From: a virus
Length of the DNA stretch: 64,000 bases
IMG/VR virus record: IMGVR_UViG_3300025727_000011
Span: 1-64,000 of that record
Direction: 5' to 3' (one strand)
The translations under genes and the position numbers were made by a program. Under the pieces are notes generated by a model. The model was given only the letters and a program-made list of their open reading frames with translations, was not told the DNA's origin and made no database searches. This document shows, one piece after another, positions 40,285 through 48,974 of this stretch; position 1 is the stretch's first letter, and each line of letters begins with the position of its first letter.

Positions 40285-42099
40285 ATGGACCTTCCCATCG
40301 AAACCGCCAAGATTGCTGGGTATCTCACCCTTGTTCCTGCATATGGGCGAGATTACAAATCGAAGCGTGAAGTTATAGAGGCGTGGGACGCCGGGAAGGA
40401 CTTCATCATTCAAGATATGTCGTCCCGTTGGGACGGTAAGCCGATCAACAAATCGGATGCCAAGTCTTCTGGGATCCAAAACGTCAATATCCGGTACAAA
40501 GGGATGCGGAGCGTAGCGGTGATCAAAGTCGCCAAGACTGCCTTTGGCGAGAAGATGAAGTCTGCGACTGAATCCGAGTTCCACATGGCTTTGCGAAATG
40601 CCCCTCATGCTCGTAAACGCCACATTGACGGTGGCCCACGCACGATGGATGTGGAGTGGAGCGACAGGGGCACTGTCGTAGCCAGTAAGACCATCATCTA
40701 TACGAGGGGCAAGGTGTCTCAAGAGATGTACATGGCCAACTCCGAGTACCTTCCTGGTGGAAGCATGGCACGTCAGGCGAGGTTCCCCGAAGGTGAGAAG
40801 ATGACCGTCGAGGAAGTGGCCGAGGTTGTCGGTCCCGAGTTCAAGGAGATGAATGAAGACCCGCCCGAGTCGGTCAAGGATCTCCGCGAGGATATGGAAG
40901 AGGCGATGGGTGCTGATGATCATCCGTGGGACCAAGGATACGAGTCAACATCGCGTTTGGCTTCCGGTTGTCTTCCCGTTGAACGGGCTGCGCTCATGAG
41001 GGTTGCAGAGGTTCGTCCCGGTCAGAAGTTCGTCATCGTGGAGACATCCGTTCCCGGTGGTCGTTGGATGGACGACATCATCTACGACGGCACCCGCGAG
41101 GCAGATCGCGTGGCCGACAAGATCCGCAAGAGCCGTCCCAAGGCGATGTGGGCCAAGTACCCCTACGACGCGGGGGTTCAAGTGATCGACGCCGTGTGGT
41201 TCGGACCTGCCGAGGCCAAGTTGCGGGCGTTGGGGATGCGTGCTGCTTCTGGTTTGTCTTGGGAACGACGCGCTTCCGAGCAGCGGGCCGAGAAGTTGGA
41301 AGCTGAAGCCGAGGCCAACGAGGCACAAGCTGATGCCGACCGCGAGAAGGCTGACGCCGCTCGTATGAAGGAGTCGGCGGGCGGTCTCTACGGCTACACG
41401 AAGGGCACCCAGCGTGATGTTGAGGTCACGATCCGCAAGGCTCAGCGTCATGCGTCCAAGTTGGCGAAGACCCTCCATGCACAGGACCATCAGGCGATTG
41501 ATTTTCTCAAAATACATGCCAAACGGTCCTACAGTAAGACTGCACGGCTGCTCATCGCCTTGATGGAGGAGTGTCCCAAAGTTGATCTCCTTCCTATCGA
41601 GCAGGTCAAGCAGGCAGAGGACATCCCTATGGGGATGTATGGCTACCCAACGCACACCGCTCGGTTGGCTCTCGATGCGTGCTCTGCTTTCCGGTCGGGC
41701 ATTGGTGAGGTTGCCTACAACCTCCACAGCCGCCACATGGCGAAGCACGGTCGGATCATGAGCTTCCTGAAGGAGCACAGCAAGACTACAAAGTGCGGCT
41801 ATACCCGGCTCCTTCTCGACACCTACCCCGAGGCTCCCCGGCTCGCGGCCAAAAAGAAACTCCCCGAGGAATTGGAGAAGCACCAGTTCACCTCCGAAGA
41901 CAACCCCAACCCGAAGGGGAACGACAAGGACGGCGACGGCGAGACTAACGAGCCGAGTCCTCTGAAGGACAAGAAGGCCGTCGATGGGGGTTTCACTTCC
42001 CCTCACCAGATGCTCCGCAAGGCGTTCGTCCCCGACTCGGTGGATGGCTGGCTGGAGTGGGGGGACGGCACCCGCACCGCTGTTTCCAAGAACTCCTGA
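40285..42099 (+). CDS. large late protein with tandem helical repeats
   Basis: The 604-residue protein has an N-domain (GYLTLVPAYGRDYKSKREV, DFIIQDMSSRWDGKPI, about 10-130), a middle domain with VRPGQKFVIVETSVPGGRW, a charged coiled coil rich in Ala/Glu (about 328-365), then two copies of a roughly 65-residue helical repeat (G-L/M-YGY ... H-x-K-x-S-x-x-x-x-R-L-L-x-x-x-x-x-P, about 370-435 and 448-515). The tail is acidic and flexible. An in-frame stretch of 28 codons follows its UGA. Late expression suggests a virion or internal protein. Confidence 0.6.
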   Translation: MDLPIETAKIAGYLTLVPAYGRDYKSKREVIEAWDAGKDFIIQDMSSRWDGKPINKSDAKSSGIQNVNIRYKGMRSVAVIKVAKTAFGEKMKSATESEFHMALRNAPHARKRHIDGGPRTMDVEWSDRGTVVASKTIIYTRGKVSQEMYMANSEYLPGGSMARQARFPEGEKMTVEEVAEVVGPEFKEMNEDPPESVKDLREDMEEAMGADDHPWDQGYESTSRLASGCLPVERAALMRVAEVRPGQKFVIVETSVPGGRWMDDIIYDGTREADRVADKIRKSRPKAMWAKYPYDAGVQVIDAVWFGPAEAKLRALGMRAASGLSWERRASEQRAEKLEAEAEANEAQADADREKADAARMKESAGGLYGYTKGTQRDVEVTIRKAQRHASKLAKTLHAQDHQAIDFLKIHAKRSYSKTARLLIALMEECPKVDLLPIEQVKQAEDIPMGMYGYPTHTARLALDACSAFRSGIGEVAYNLHSRHMAKHGRIMSFLKEHSKTTKCGYTRLLLDTYPEAPRLAAKKKLPEELEKHQFTSEDNPNPKGNDKDGDGETNEPSPLKDKKAVDGGFTSPHQMLRKAFVPDSVDGWLEWGDGTRTAVSKNS

Positions 42100-42187
42100 C
42101 AGGAGGATGAGGAGCGGTCGCTCCCTCACACCCATCCCCACCCCGAAGACATCGACGAATGGAATCCTGAGATTAACGAGAAGTAAA

Positions 42188-42748
42188 ATGAACAAGATCA
42201 GCAAACAAGATCGCAGCACCCTCATTCGGTTAGCTTCGTCCATGCCCGTAGGATCAGAGGAACGTCGTGCTGTACTCGTGGGGTTGAGCAAAACGTCTGG
42301 TCACCCTCTTGGTGACCGCGCTGCCGTGAATAAGGAAACCTACGAGTTGCTCGACATCGTGCTGTTTGTTGGTGTACGCGAATGGGAAAAGGCGGTAGGG
42401 AATTTCTATCTCAATGATTTGAGTAAGGCTTATGACCAACTCGGGGACTTTGAAAAGGCTCTGGGTCGGATGCGGAACGGCATCTGGGATCTTTACGGCG
42501 ACTACGTTTCGCACTCGGATTACGAGGACTTCTACGACGAACTGACAGACTCCGGCTTCTATGCTTTGGAAACCGCTATCGAGGAGGCCGAGCACGATCT
42601 GACCCAGATGATCGACCGTGGTTGGGCCGACGACGGTTATGAAGACATGGTGCAAGAGGAGATCGAGGACACCATTCTCCCTGCCTTGGAGGAGACTATG
42701 CTTGATTTCAAACGGGAGTATGGCAGACCTCCTCGGATTAGGGGTTGA
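42188..42748 (+). CDS. leader-bearing late protein
   Basis: The ATG at 42188 fits other leader proteins: MNKISKQDRSTLIRLASSMP then GSEERRAVLVGL. The body (about 45-186) is acidic and helical (FEKALGRMRNGIWDLYGDYV, DYEDFYDELTDSGFYALETA). An in-frame ATG at 42107 would add 27 residues but sits directly on an AGGAGG. No late element precedes it, so it is likely co-transcribed with the upstream gene. Confidence 0.65.
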   Translation: MNKISKQDRSTLIRLASSMPVGSEERRAVLVGLSKTSGHPLGDRAAVNKETYELLDIVLFVGVREWEKAVGNFYLNDLSKAYDQLGDFEKALGRMRNGIWDLYGDYVSHSDYEDFYDELTDSGFYALETAIEEAEHDLTQMIDRGWADDGYEDMVQEEIEDTILPALEETMLDFKREYGRPPRIRG

Positions 42749-42749
42749 G

Positions 42750-43793
42750 ATGAGCCAACGTGACAAACAGGCGTATATGAACGCCACCCCGATGCAACGG
42801 GAAGTGGTGCGACAACGCCTATGTGACGTGTTGGCTTGTCTGCGGGCTTCATACCTCTCGTACCAGACGAGCCATTGGCAGGTTGTCGGTCAGTCTTTCT
42901 ACGGCAACCACCTCCTGTTCCAACGACTTTATGAGTCGGTGCAGAAGCAGGTGGACGAGTTGGCGGAGAAGTTGGTCGGCTACCTCGGTCGTGAGGTTGT
43001 TGGCCTTGACCATCAAATGCAGCACATTTGGGGCTACACCCAGAAATGGTCACAGATCGACTGCCACCACAAGCGGGGTTTGCAGTCAGAGATCGATCTA
43101 CAAGCGGCGCTCAAGCGAGCCTACGACGGGATTAAGAAGATCAACGCCATGACCCTCGGTCTGGATGACTGGATCATGGCGACCGCCAACGCCCATGAGG
43201 AGAACGAGTACCTGTTGCAACAGGCTCTCGCGCCGATTCCGAAGCAAGCGGCCAAGAAGGCCAGCACTCCTATCTCTCCTTATTCTAATCGCCCCACCAA
43301 ACTCCTGGCGGAAACCCCACAATATGCGTTGTGGCAGATCAAGTATGGGTCCAAGACCATGTGGGAGATCTCGGACCATTCGGGGCAGATGGTTGATCCT
43401 TATGGGACGGGTTTCCGTAAGAAGCGTGATGCGATGGAGGCATGGGAAACCGTGAGCAAAACCGCATCCGGCGCACCGAGCGCCGAAGGGGACTTCTATA
43501 AGGCTCCCGACCAGAGTGCCGTGCTCGACTTCGCAAACTCCAACGCTATCTCTAACAGTGTTGAGGTAGTGGAAAGGGCATCACAAGAAGATCAGCTTGA
43601 TATTCCCGAAGCTGAAGCAGTCGCTGAAGCAAAGGAAGCCCCTCCTACACCCTCTGAGATTGCAAAAGAGCCGGGTGGGGAAGCGGTCAGCACCTTGAAT
43701 CAATACGTTATCAAATCGGAAGACCCGGTTGCCGAACAAGCGGTGAAGATGAACCGGGACCGCATGGCGGCATGGCTCCGCGAACTCGGTTGA
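42750..43793 (+). CDS. Dps-like miniferritin domain protein
   Basis: Residues about 18-160 match Dps: TSHWQVVGQSFYGNHLLFQRL then VDELAEKL. The four ferroxidase ligands H42, H54, D69 and E73 keep the exact spacing of bacterial Dps (12, 15 and 4). Dps oxidises ferrous iron with peroxide and protects DNA. A C-terminal region of about 180 residues is added: a beta domain (YALWQIKYGSKTMWEISDHSG), then a flexible acidic segment and a final helix. It begins one base after the preceding leader protein. Whether it is packaged in the head or acts in the host is unknown. Confidence 0.75.
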   Translation: MSQRDKQAYMNATPMQREVVRQRLCDVLACLRASYLSYQTSHWQVVGQSFYGNHLLFQRLYESVQKQVDELAEKLVGYLGREVVGLDHQMQHIWGYTQKWSQIDCHHKRGLQSEIDLQAALKRAYDGIKKINAMTLGLDDWIMATANAHEENEYLLQQALAPIPKQAAKKASTPISPYSNRPTKLLAETPQYALWQIKYGSKTMWEISDHSGQMVDPYGTGFRKKRDAMEAWETVSKTASGAPSAEGDFYKAPDQSAVLDFANSNAISNSVEVVERASQEDQLDIPEAEAVAEAKEAPPTPSEIAKEPGGEAVSTLNQYVIKSEDPVAEQAVKMNRDRMAAWLRELG

Positions 43794-43794
43794 C

Positions 43795-43808
43795 GGTATC
43801 TCTCCTAT
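43795..43808 (+). promoter_or_regulatory. late-promoter-like element (GGTATCTCTCCTAT)
   Basis: One change from consensus in GGTAG; 49 nt before the GTG at 43858. Confidence 0.5.
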
Positions 43809-43857
43809 CGGTCGCCCCACGGTAGAGTGACCCTCTCACTCACGGGAGGCTCCTGCC

Positions 43858-45087
43858 GTGTTCGCCAACCTTACCGAAGCCCTCAAACGGCGCATGATCC
43901 AAGAGATTCGGTACTTCTGGTCGAAAGACCCGCAGTATAAGGACACCCTGACTCCGAACATTCAAGGCCGATACTCGTTTGAGGAACGCCCTCAACAGGC
44001 GATCATCATGAAAGGGCAGTCAGCTTCCCCTTTCCAGTTGTCCGCTGATCACTTCCAAGGCACCATCGTTTCCTACTGCTACTTGACCAAGGTGTATGGG
44101 CAGCGTGGCACCAGTATCGAGTGGGTGCGGGAGAACGGCACAGCCATCCGAGCCAACAACGGCACCTTCCCATCCCCTCCCGGCGTCTACTACGTCGAGG
44201 TCCGAGTAGAGATAGTCGATGTTCGAGGGGTTCCCGAGGAACGGCTTGTGTTCTATGTGGATCCGTTGCTTGAGATCATTGACGAGACAGCAACCATGCT
44301 TGACCCACGGCTTTATGAGGTGGCCGCAGGTGATTTTCATCCTGGTAGTCTCCGAGTCTACGAGATGCCGGGAAACATCCCGTATTACGAAGGGGTCAAC
44401 TACTCGGCTGATCCTACGACAGGTCAGATCACTCTCGCTAACCCACTCCCCTCAAATACTTACTTGTCAGTGGATTATCGTTACACCACAGATAGTCGTG
44501 GACCTTTCCCGTTGCCCGAGAACGGGGCGAACGTCGAGGCCATTCCCGGTGTCGTGCTGGCATTCGGGCGCAGGGCTTATGACGGAGACATCATGGCGGT
44601 GGTCATAGGCGACCGGCGCGAGGATGTTGCTAGGGAATACGGCGGGCGATGGGAGATGAGCGTGGACATGGACATCATGGCTCGTGATGTGTATGCCCAA
44701 GGTGAGATAACAGACCGGACTCTGATGTTCCTCTACACCGAGGCCCGTGAACGCCTTTCCACCGAGGGTATCGAGATCACGACCGCTAGTATGGGCGGTG
44801 AGGCAGAAGAGGTCTATGACGAGAATGGTGACGACTACTTCTACACGGCTTCGATTTCACTGTCGGTGATGACAGACTGGGCTATCCGAGTACCTATTGG
44901 TCGGACGTTGACTCGTGTGGAGACGAACACGGTGTCCGAGACTGAGATGGTGGCTGGACTCACTGACGATCAGTTGGTCGAGATGGGTTCTCCGACCGGG
45001 TTGCAGTACACGGCTGACCTCGGACTCCGCGATCTCCGTGATCCGTGGTTCCGTGACAGGACGCGAAACTTCGATCTGATCCGGTAG
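43858..45087 (+). CDS. virion structural protein, head-tail or tail type
   Basis: The 409-residue product starts at a GTG (GGAGG upstream). It has a helical N-terminus (LTEALKRRMIQEIRYFWSKDP), two beta domains (VYYVEVRVEIVDVRGVPEERL, YLSVDYRYTTDSRG) and a C-terminal region with DGDIMAVVIGDRREDVAREYGG and WEMSVDMDIMARD, which recalls neck or tail-completion proteins. Its TAG stop is part of the next late element. Exact role uncertain. Confidence 0.6.
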   Translation: MFANLTEALKRRMIQEIRYFWSKDPQYKDTLTPNIQGRYSFEERPQQAIIMKGQSASPFQLSADHFQGTIVSYCYLTKVYGQRGTSIEWVRENGTAIRANNGTFPSPPGVYYVEVRVEIVDVRGVPEERLVFYVDPLLEIIDETATMLDPRLYEVAAGDFHPGSLRVYEMPGNIPYYEGVNYSADPTTGQITLANPLPSNTYLSVDYRYTTDSRGPFPLPENGANVEAIPGVVLAFGRRAYDGDIMAVVIGDRREDVAREYGGRWEMSVDMDIMARDVYAQGEITDRTLMFLYTEARERLSTEGIEITTASMGGEAEEVYDENGDDYFYTASISLSVMTDWAIRVPIGRTLTRVETNTVSETEMVAGLTDDQLVEMGSPTGLQYTADLGLRDLRDPWFRDRTRNFDLIR

Positions 45088-45096
45088 TGCGTCTAT
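45083..45096 (+). promoter_or_regulatory. late-promoter-like element (GGTAGTGCGTCTAT)
   Basis: Consensus copy supplying the upstream TAG stop; 37 nt before the ATG at 45134. Together with its flanks it is the same over more than 20 bases as the copy at 45561, a sign of duplication. Confidence 0.6.
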
Positions 45097-45133
45097 TACT
45101 ACAACTACATGTAAGTATCATTGGAGTGCTTTT

Positions 45134-45541
45134 ATGTCCCGCTCACTTACCGCCTCTGACCGTAAAGCTCTGATTCGATTGGCCTCAACTCTCCCGAAGG
45201 GTAGCGACGAACGGAGGGCTGTACTCGCTGGGTTAATGGATTTGGGTGGCACGGGTACGACGGCACAAGTACGGGAGGATATTGAGGAATTCCTTTCTTC
45301 TATCTTTGGTCACCAAATAAAAGTGATGAAGAGAGGGGACGTGATGGTGGTCCGTGAGGAGGGAAACGATCATGGCACGTCCATCGAGATGGCGATGGAC
45401 CTGGAAGGTCGTTGGACCATAAAGGCCCAGTTTGAAACTTCGGGAAAAGTGTCTCATATCCCTTATGAAGACCACGATGAATATGCTCGGGATTTTGTTA
45501 GAGAGAGACTTGGGCCAATAAAGCAATGGATAGAGGTCTGA
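45134..45541 (+). CDS. leader-bearing late protein
   Basis: The N-terminus MSRSLTASDRKALIRLAS then LPKGSDERRAVLAGL is the best example of the late leader. The remaining 95 residues are alpha/beta (EDIEEFLSSIFGHQIKVMKR, STSIEMAMDLEGRW-like) with no known motif. The gene has its own late element and sits in a run of similar leader genes. Confidence 0.65.
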   Translation: MSRSLTASDRKALIRLASTLPKGSDERRAVLAGLMDLGGTGTTAQVREDIEEFLSSIFGHQIKVMKRGDVMVVREEGNDHGTSIEMAMDLEGRWTIKAQFETSGKVSHIPYEDHDEYARDFVRERLGPIKQWIEV

Positions 45542-45560
45542 CCTCGGTTTGGTCTGATCC

Positions 45561-45574
45561 GGTAGTGCGTCTAT
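45561..45574 (+). promoter_or_regulatory. late-promoter-like element (GGTAGTGCGTCTAT)
   Basis: Consensus copy, 37 nt before the ATG at 45612, duplicate of the one at 45083. Confidence 0.6.
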
Positions 45575-45611
45575 TGTCCTCAACAAGCACCATGCTGTTG
45601 GGGGTTTAACG

Positions 45612-46436
45612 ATGCCATCGACCATTCGTGAAGGATCTCGCGGAAGCGATGTAATCCTCTGCCAAGACTCGCTCACGAAACATGGGTATCCATGTGACGC
45701 CGATGGGATTTTCGGATCCGGGACCGATGCAAAGGTCAAGTCCTTCCAAAAGGACAACGGTTTGGTGGTAGATGGCATCGTGGGATCAGGCACATGGGGC
45801 AAGCTCCTTGCAGATGCTCCCGAGGACGTGGGTATCGCCGCACCTGGACCTCTCCCTCCTGTAATCGTGCAAGCTCAAGCCCTTGGGCTTGAGACGTGGG
45901 GCACCCCTTGGCGGCTCTGGTTGTTTGGTGTTCGCTCTCCGAATCGGAACGCCAACTCCTACGACGATATGCTCGGTTGTGTTTATGTCGATGACGATGG
46001 GTTGTGGCAAGCACACTACTGGCCAGGAACCACAGACCCCGGCACATACTACTTGATCAACCCCATGAACTCGGCGGGTTGCGCCATCCTGGTTGCGGGG
46101 CAGTACCTCGACACTTGGATGATTGATTTGCACGGAGGCAAGTACGAAGCCTTGTGTCAAAGGGCTGGGGAAGTGTCCGTGTACCGGGATGACAGCGGAG
46201 ACGACAAGTTGGACCTCGATCCCCGCACCATCGCCACGGGCTACTTTGGGATCAATCTCCATGCCAGCACCCGTACCGAGGGTGCTACTTCGCAGTACGT
46301 CAATAAGTACAGCGCCGGATGCCAAGTTCACGCTTCGGCAGCGGGGTTCAAGAAAATGATGGAGTTGGCACACGCCCAGAAAAACAAGACGGGGAGAGAC
46401 ACGTTCTCGTATTCCTTGATGGACCAGTGGTGGTAA
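45612..46436 (+). CDS. endolysin candidate: peptidoglycan-binding domain plus SxGC-type catalytic domain
   Basis: Residues about 5-66 form a PG_binding_1 domain (IREGSRGSDVILCQDSLTKHG, SFQKDNGLVVDGIVGSGTWGKL). The C-terminal domain (85-274) has YFGINLHAST and YSAGCQVHAS, an H...S-x-G-C arrangement like L,D-transpeptidase-related or other Cys-dependent wall enzymes. This combination suits a wall-degrading enzyme, either lysin or tail-associated. It is controlled by a late element. Catalytic type is tentative. Confidence 0.65.
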   Translation: MPSTIREGSRGSDVILCQDSLTKHGYPCDADGIFGSGTDAKVKSFQKDNGLVVDGIVGSGTWGKLLADAPEDVGIAAPGPLPPVIVQAQALGLETWGTPWRLWLFGVRSPNRNANSYDDMLGCVYVDDDGLWQAHYWPGTTDPGTYYLINPMNSAGCAILVAGQYLDTWMIDLHGGKYEALCQRAGEVSVYRDDSGDDKLDLDPRTIATGYFGINLHASTRTEGATSQYVNKYSAGCQVHASAAGFKKMMELAHAQKNKTGRDTFSYSLMDQWW

Positions 46437-46769
46437 GTGTTCGATCTCCCCCCAATGAATGTCCGTGTTGCCATGAGGCATGTGGTCCGTAAGGTCGATG
46501 ACTTACGACCCCGAACGAAAACCAAACCTCGGTATATGCGGCTCATTGTCCATATGGAGCTTCCATCAAAGGATGAATACCTACAAAAGGTATTGTCTAC
46601 AGCGGCTCGGGCAACGGGATCAATCCCCTTTATCAGACGAACGGAGCTTGTTGAGACGGTTCTGGACCTGCCTACCAGCCTTGACCAACGTAGGAAAGCG
46701 GTGAAGGCCATCAAGAACCTCCCTTTTGTGACTTCGGTTTATGCTGTGATGGGTCCACCTATCCGGTGA
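46437..46769 (+). CDS. hypothetical 110-residue protein
   Basis: The GTG at 46437 directly follows the lysin stop; an ATG at 46455 is an alternative. The product is basic, with RVAMRHVVRKVDDLRPRTK and a helix-strand end (RRKAVKAIKNLPFVTSVYAV). It may work with the lysin, but nothing specific is visible. Confidence 0.5.
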   Translation: MFDLPPMNVRVAMRHVVRKVDDLRPRTKTKPRYMRLIVHMELPSKDEYLQKVLSTAARATGSIPFIRRTELVETVLDLPTSLDQRRKAVKAIKNLPFVTSVYAVMGPPIR

Positions 46770-46773
46770 TCTT

Positions 46774-46935
46774 ATGTTGGATGCCTACATCATTGATCGC
46801 ATCAGACGTGAGAGAGAGAAGGAGCGTCAACGACGCTCGGAAAAACGGCCTTCCATCCCCCTTCGGGAACCCCTTCACGAAACCCCTCCCTCTTCCCCTT
46901 CTCGGCGTGGGGGGGTGATTATAGAGTTGGAGTAG
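46774..46935 (+). CDS. 53-residue protein, MLDAYIIDRIRRER family-like
   Basis: This short gene lies between the 46437 and 46964 genes. It begins MLDAYIIDRIRRER, continues with a charged helix and a Pro/Ser-rich segment, and ends GGVIIELE. The opening and closing motifs recall a widespread family of short phage and bacterial proteins. There is no strong RBS, so expression may rely on coupling. Confidence 0.55.
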   Translation: MLDAYIIDRIRREREKERQRRSEKRPSIPLREPLHETPPSSPSRRGGVIIELE

Positions 46936-46963
46936 GGGGGTAGAGTGGGGGGCGGAGGTCATC

Positions 46964-47425
46964 GTGCCCATCTATGTTTTCACTTGTCAGTCGTGTGGGC
47001 TTCGGTTTGAGAAGCTGTATCGTCGTGTGTCTGACGATAGGGAGCACCCGTGTACGGAGTGTGGCGGCATAGGCACTCGACAGGTCACAGCAGCTTCCTT
47101 TTCCTTCAAACACCCGCAGAGTCAACTGAATGGGGCGCTACCTCCAAACACCGGCACATCAGATGACTTCAATTTCGACAAAGCCATCGGGCGTGACGCC
47201 GCCAAGAAGTGGGGCAAGATCCATGAGAACAACGCCCGCAAGGACACTATCATCCGCGATGAGGCCAATCAGGGTCGTGGAATCACACGGGACCACCTCG
47301 TGAAAAAACGCGAAGGTGGCTACCGGGTCATTGAAGATTCCGAACGCAACGCCGTAAACGAACGACGAGAGGCCGCTTTCAAGGTGTCGCAAGCGGCAAC
47401 TGAACAAGCGAAAGACAAGAAATAG
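46964..47425 (+). CDS. FmdB-type zinc-ribbon protein
   Basis: The GTG start has GGAGG eight bases upstream. The product opens MPIYVFTCQSCGLRFEKLY with a second CTEC knuckle (about 31-34), the FmdB ribbon, then a charged region (NARKDTIIRDEANQGRGI). It is a paralogue of the protein at 14983; both have late-region neighbours. Confidence 0.7.
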   Translation: MPIYVFTCQSCGLRFEKLYRRVSDDREHPCTECGGIGTRQVTAASFSFKHPQSQLNGALPPNTGTSDDFNFDKAIGRDAAKKWGKIHENNARKDTIIRDEANQGRGITRDHLVKKREGGYRVIEDSERNAVNERREAAFKVSQAATEQAKDKK

Positions 47426-47436
47426 GGGCGGCCTTC

Positions 47437-47450
47437 GATACCTTCTTTAT
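47437..47450 (+). promoter_or_regulatory. late-promoter-like element (GATACCTTCTTTAT)
   Basis: A weaker copy (GATAC, TTTAT), 32 nt before the ATG at 47483. Confidence 0.45.
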
Positions 47451-47482
47451 AGGACTCTTGGGGGCAAGAGCCTGGAGTGTCC

Positions 47483-48550
47483 ATGTCTACCCTTTCTGCA
47501 TCTGACCTCACCCATTTGACCCGTCTGGCGTCTTCGATGCCCGAAGGTAGCGTTCAACGAAGGGCTATCCTGACCGCACTTCGGGATCACAGAGCAGAAC
47601 CAAAAACTGCGGGTCTGAACAAGAAAGCCTCTCGCAACCGCATTGGGGCGATCCTCACACGGAAACGTATGTTGATCTCCGGGCGTGGTCGAACTGCCGC
47701 AATTCGTCTTGCTTCTATGATGCCGAAAGGCTCGGAGGAGCGACAAGTTCTTTTGAACGGGTTGCGGAAACGGGCGACGGTACGAACGGCGGCTGATCCG
47801 AAAGCGGCGGCTGCAAAGTGGGTTGAGGAAGCTCTGGTTGAGTTGGCCGAAGAGGAGGGTCTTGACGCAGATGACCTCAAGGTTCGCGGCAAGACCGGAT
47901 GGGGCTATGGGGTCAATGTTGAGGGGCGAGGGCGTGGTGACTCTGGTGAGTCGGAGTGGGCGCTCTTTGAGGATTGGGATGACGCCGAAAAGGAAGCCTA
48001 TGATTACGTCAGGAACATGTTGGAGGAGGAGCCAGAGATGTTCAACCAAGATTGGTTGGAGAACTACATGAGCGTCAGTTCGACCGATGCTCGGATCATC
48101 GGCGGTGAGGAGGCTGACAATCGTATTGACGGCATGGACGATGAGGATCTCCTTCGGAACGGTGACCTGGAAGATAAATGGCAAGACTTGGAAGACGAGA
48201 AAGATGAGATCGAGTACGGAGAAGCTCGTGATGCCGACGATGCCGACGATGCCGCCCTCGATAAGCGTGTCGCACAGATCGAAAAAGAGCAGTCCAAGTT
48301 GATCGACGAGGCTCGGGACGAGGTTCTCCTCAACTACGCGGCTGAAGTCGAAGACCAACTCAACCGCGACCCCCTTGAGTGGTACCGCGAGTTGACCGGG
48401 GAGCGCGACATCCCAGACTGGATCAGCGTAGACGTTGAGAAGGCCGCGAAGGCTGCCCTCCGAGATGATGGTGTTGCTCACTTCCTTGACAACTATGACG
48501 GAGACTCCACCGAACTCCCGTCTGGTGCAGTCGCCTTTGGCACCAACTAG
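47483..48550 (+). CDS. leader-bearing late protein with two leader copies
   Basis: The ATG at 47483 has GGAG five bases upstream. The protein starts MSTLSASDLTHLTRLASSMP then GSVQRRAILTAL, and carries a second copy at about 72-95 (AAIRLASMMPKGSEERQVLL). The rest (about 110-355) is strongly acidic and helical, with DADDADDADDAALDK and many Asp/Glu pairs. Two leaders in one protein suggest an internal duplication or a fusion of two leader proteins. Confidence 0.65.
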   Translation: MSTLSASDLTHLTRLASSMPEGSVQRRAILTALRDHRAEPKTAGLNKKASRNRIGAILTRKRMLISGRGRTAAIRLASMMPKGSEERQVLLNGLRKRATVRTAADPKAAAAKWVEEALVELAEEEGLDADDLKVRGKTGWGYGVNVEGRGRGDSGESEWALFEDWDDAEKEAYDYVRNMLEEEPEMFNQDWLENYMSVSSTDARIIGGEEADNRIDGMDDEDLLRNGDLEDKWQDLEDEKDEIEYGEARDADDADDAALDKRVAQIEKEQSKLIDEARDEVLLNYAAEVEDQLNRDPLEWYRELTGERDIPDWISVDVEKAAKAALRDDGVAHFLDNYDGDSTELPSGAVAFGTN

Positions 48551-48558
48551 AGGGAAAA

Positions 48559-48960
48559 ATGAAGACTCTCACCACATCTGATAGAAAAGCCTTGATTCGA
48601 CTAGCTTCTACAATGCCTGTAGGAAGTGCTGATCGAAAGACGATCCTCAAGGGACTGAGCCGGAGTCGGGCAGTCGCAGCAGGAACTACACTTCTTAATC
48701 TACCAGAGTATAGAGTTGATATAGGTCCAAGCGACACGACTGAAATGGTTGCTGCAAAGGCTTTGAAGGCCGCGAATCAAGGTAAACTTGTACGATTGAG
48801 TCCAATCGGGACAGGACGACACCACCGTTATGCGATTTGGGTCAAAAACTCCCACCTCGAATACCTCACGGGAGGTCGATGGGGCATTGAGCCTTTAGGC
48901 CAGGGTAACCAGAGGACCATCGAGAGGATTGTCAGAGAATGGGTCAGAGACCCCAGATAA
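48559..48960 (+). CDS. leader-bearing late protein
   Basis: The 133-residue product opens MKTLTTSDRKALIRLAS then MPVGSADRKTILKGL; the body is basic alpha/beta (HHRYAIWVKNSHLEYLTGGRW). Its leader DNA is 81/82 the same as that of the next gene. It follows the preceding gene by eight bases and likely shares its transcript. Confidence 0.65.
   Translation: MKTLTTSDRKALIRLASTMPVGSADRKTILKGLSRSRAVAAGTTLLNLPEYRVDIGPSDTTEMVAAKALKAANQGKLVRLSPIGTGRHHRYAIWVKNSHLEYLTGGRWGIEPLGQGNQRTIERIVREWVRDPR
48577..48658 (+). repeat. 82-bp direct repeat, copy 1
   Basis: Covers the leader codons of the gene at 48559. Copy 2 is at 48984-49065; only position 48583 (A versus C) differs. Confidence 0.9.
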
Positions 48961-48974
48961 CCACGGATAATGTT

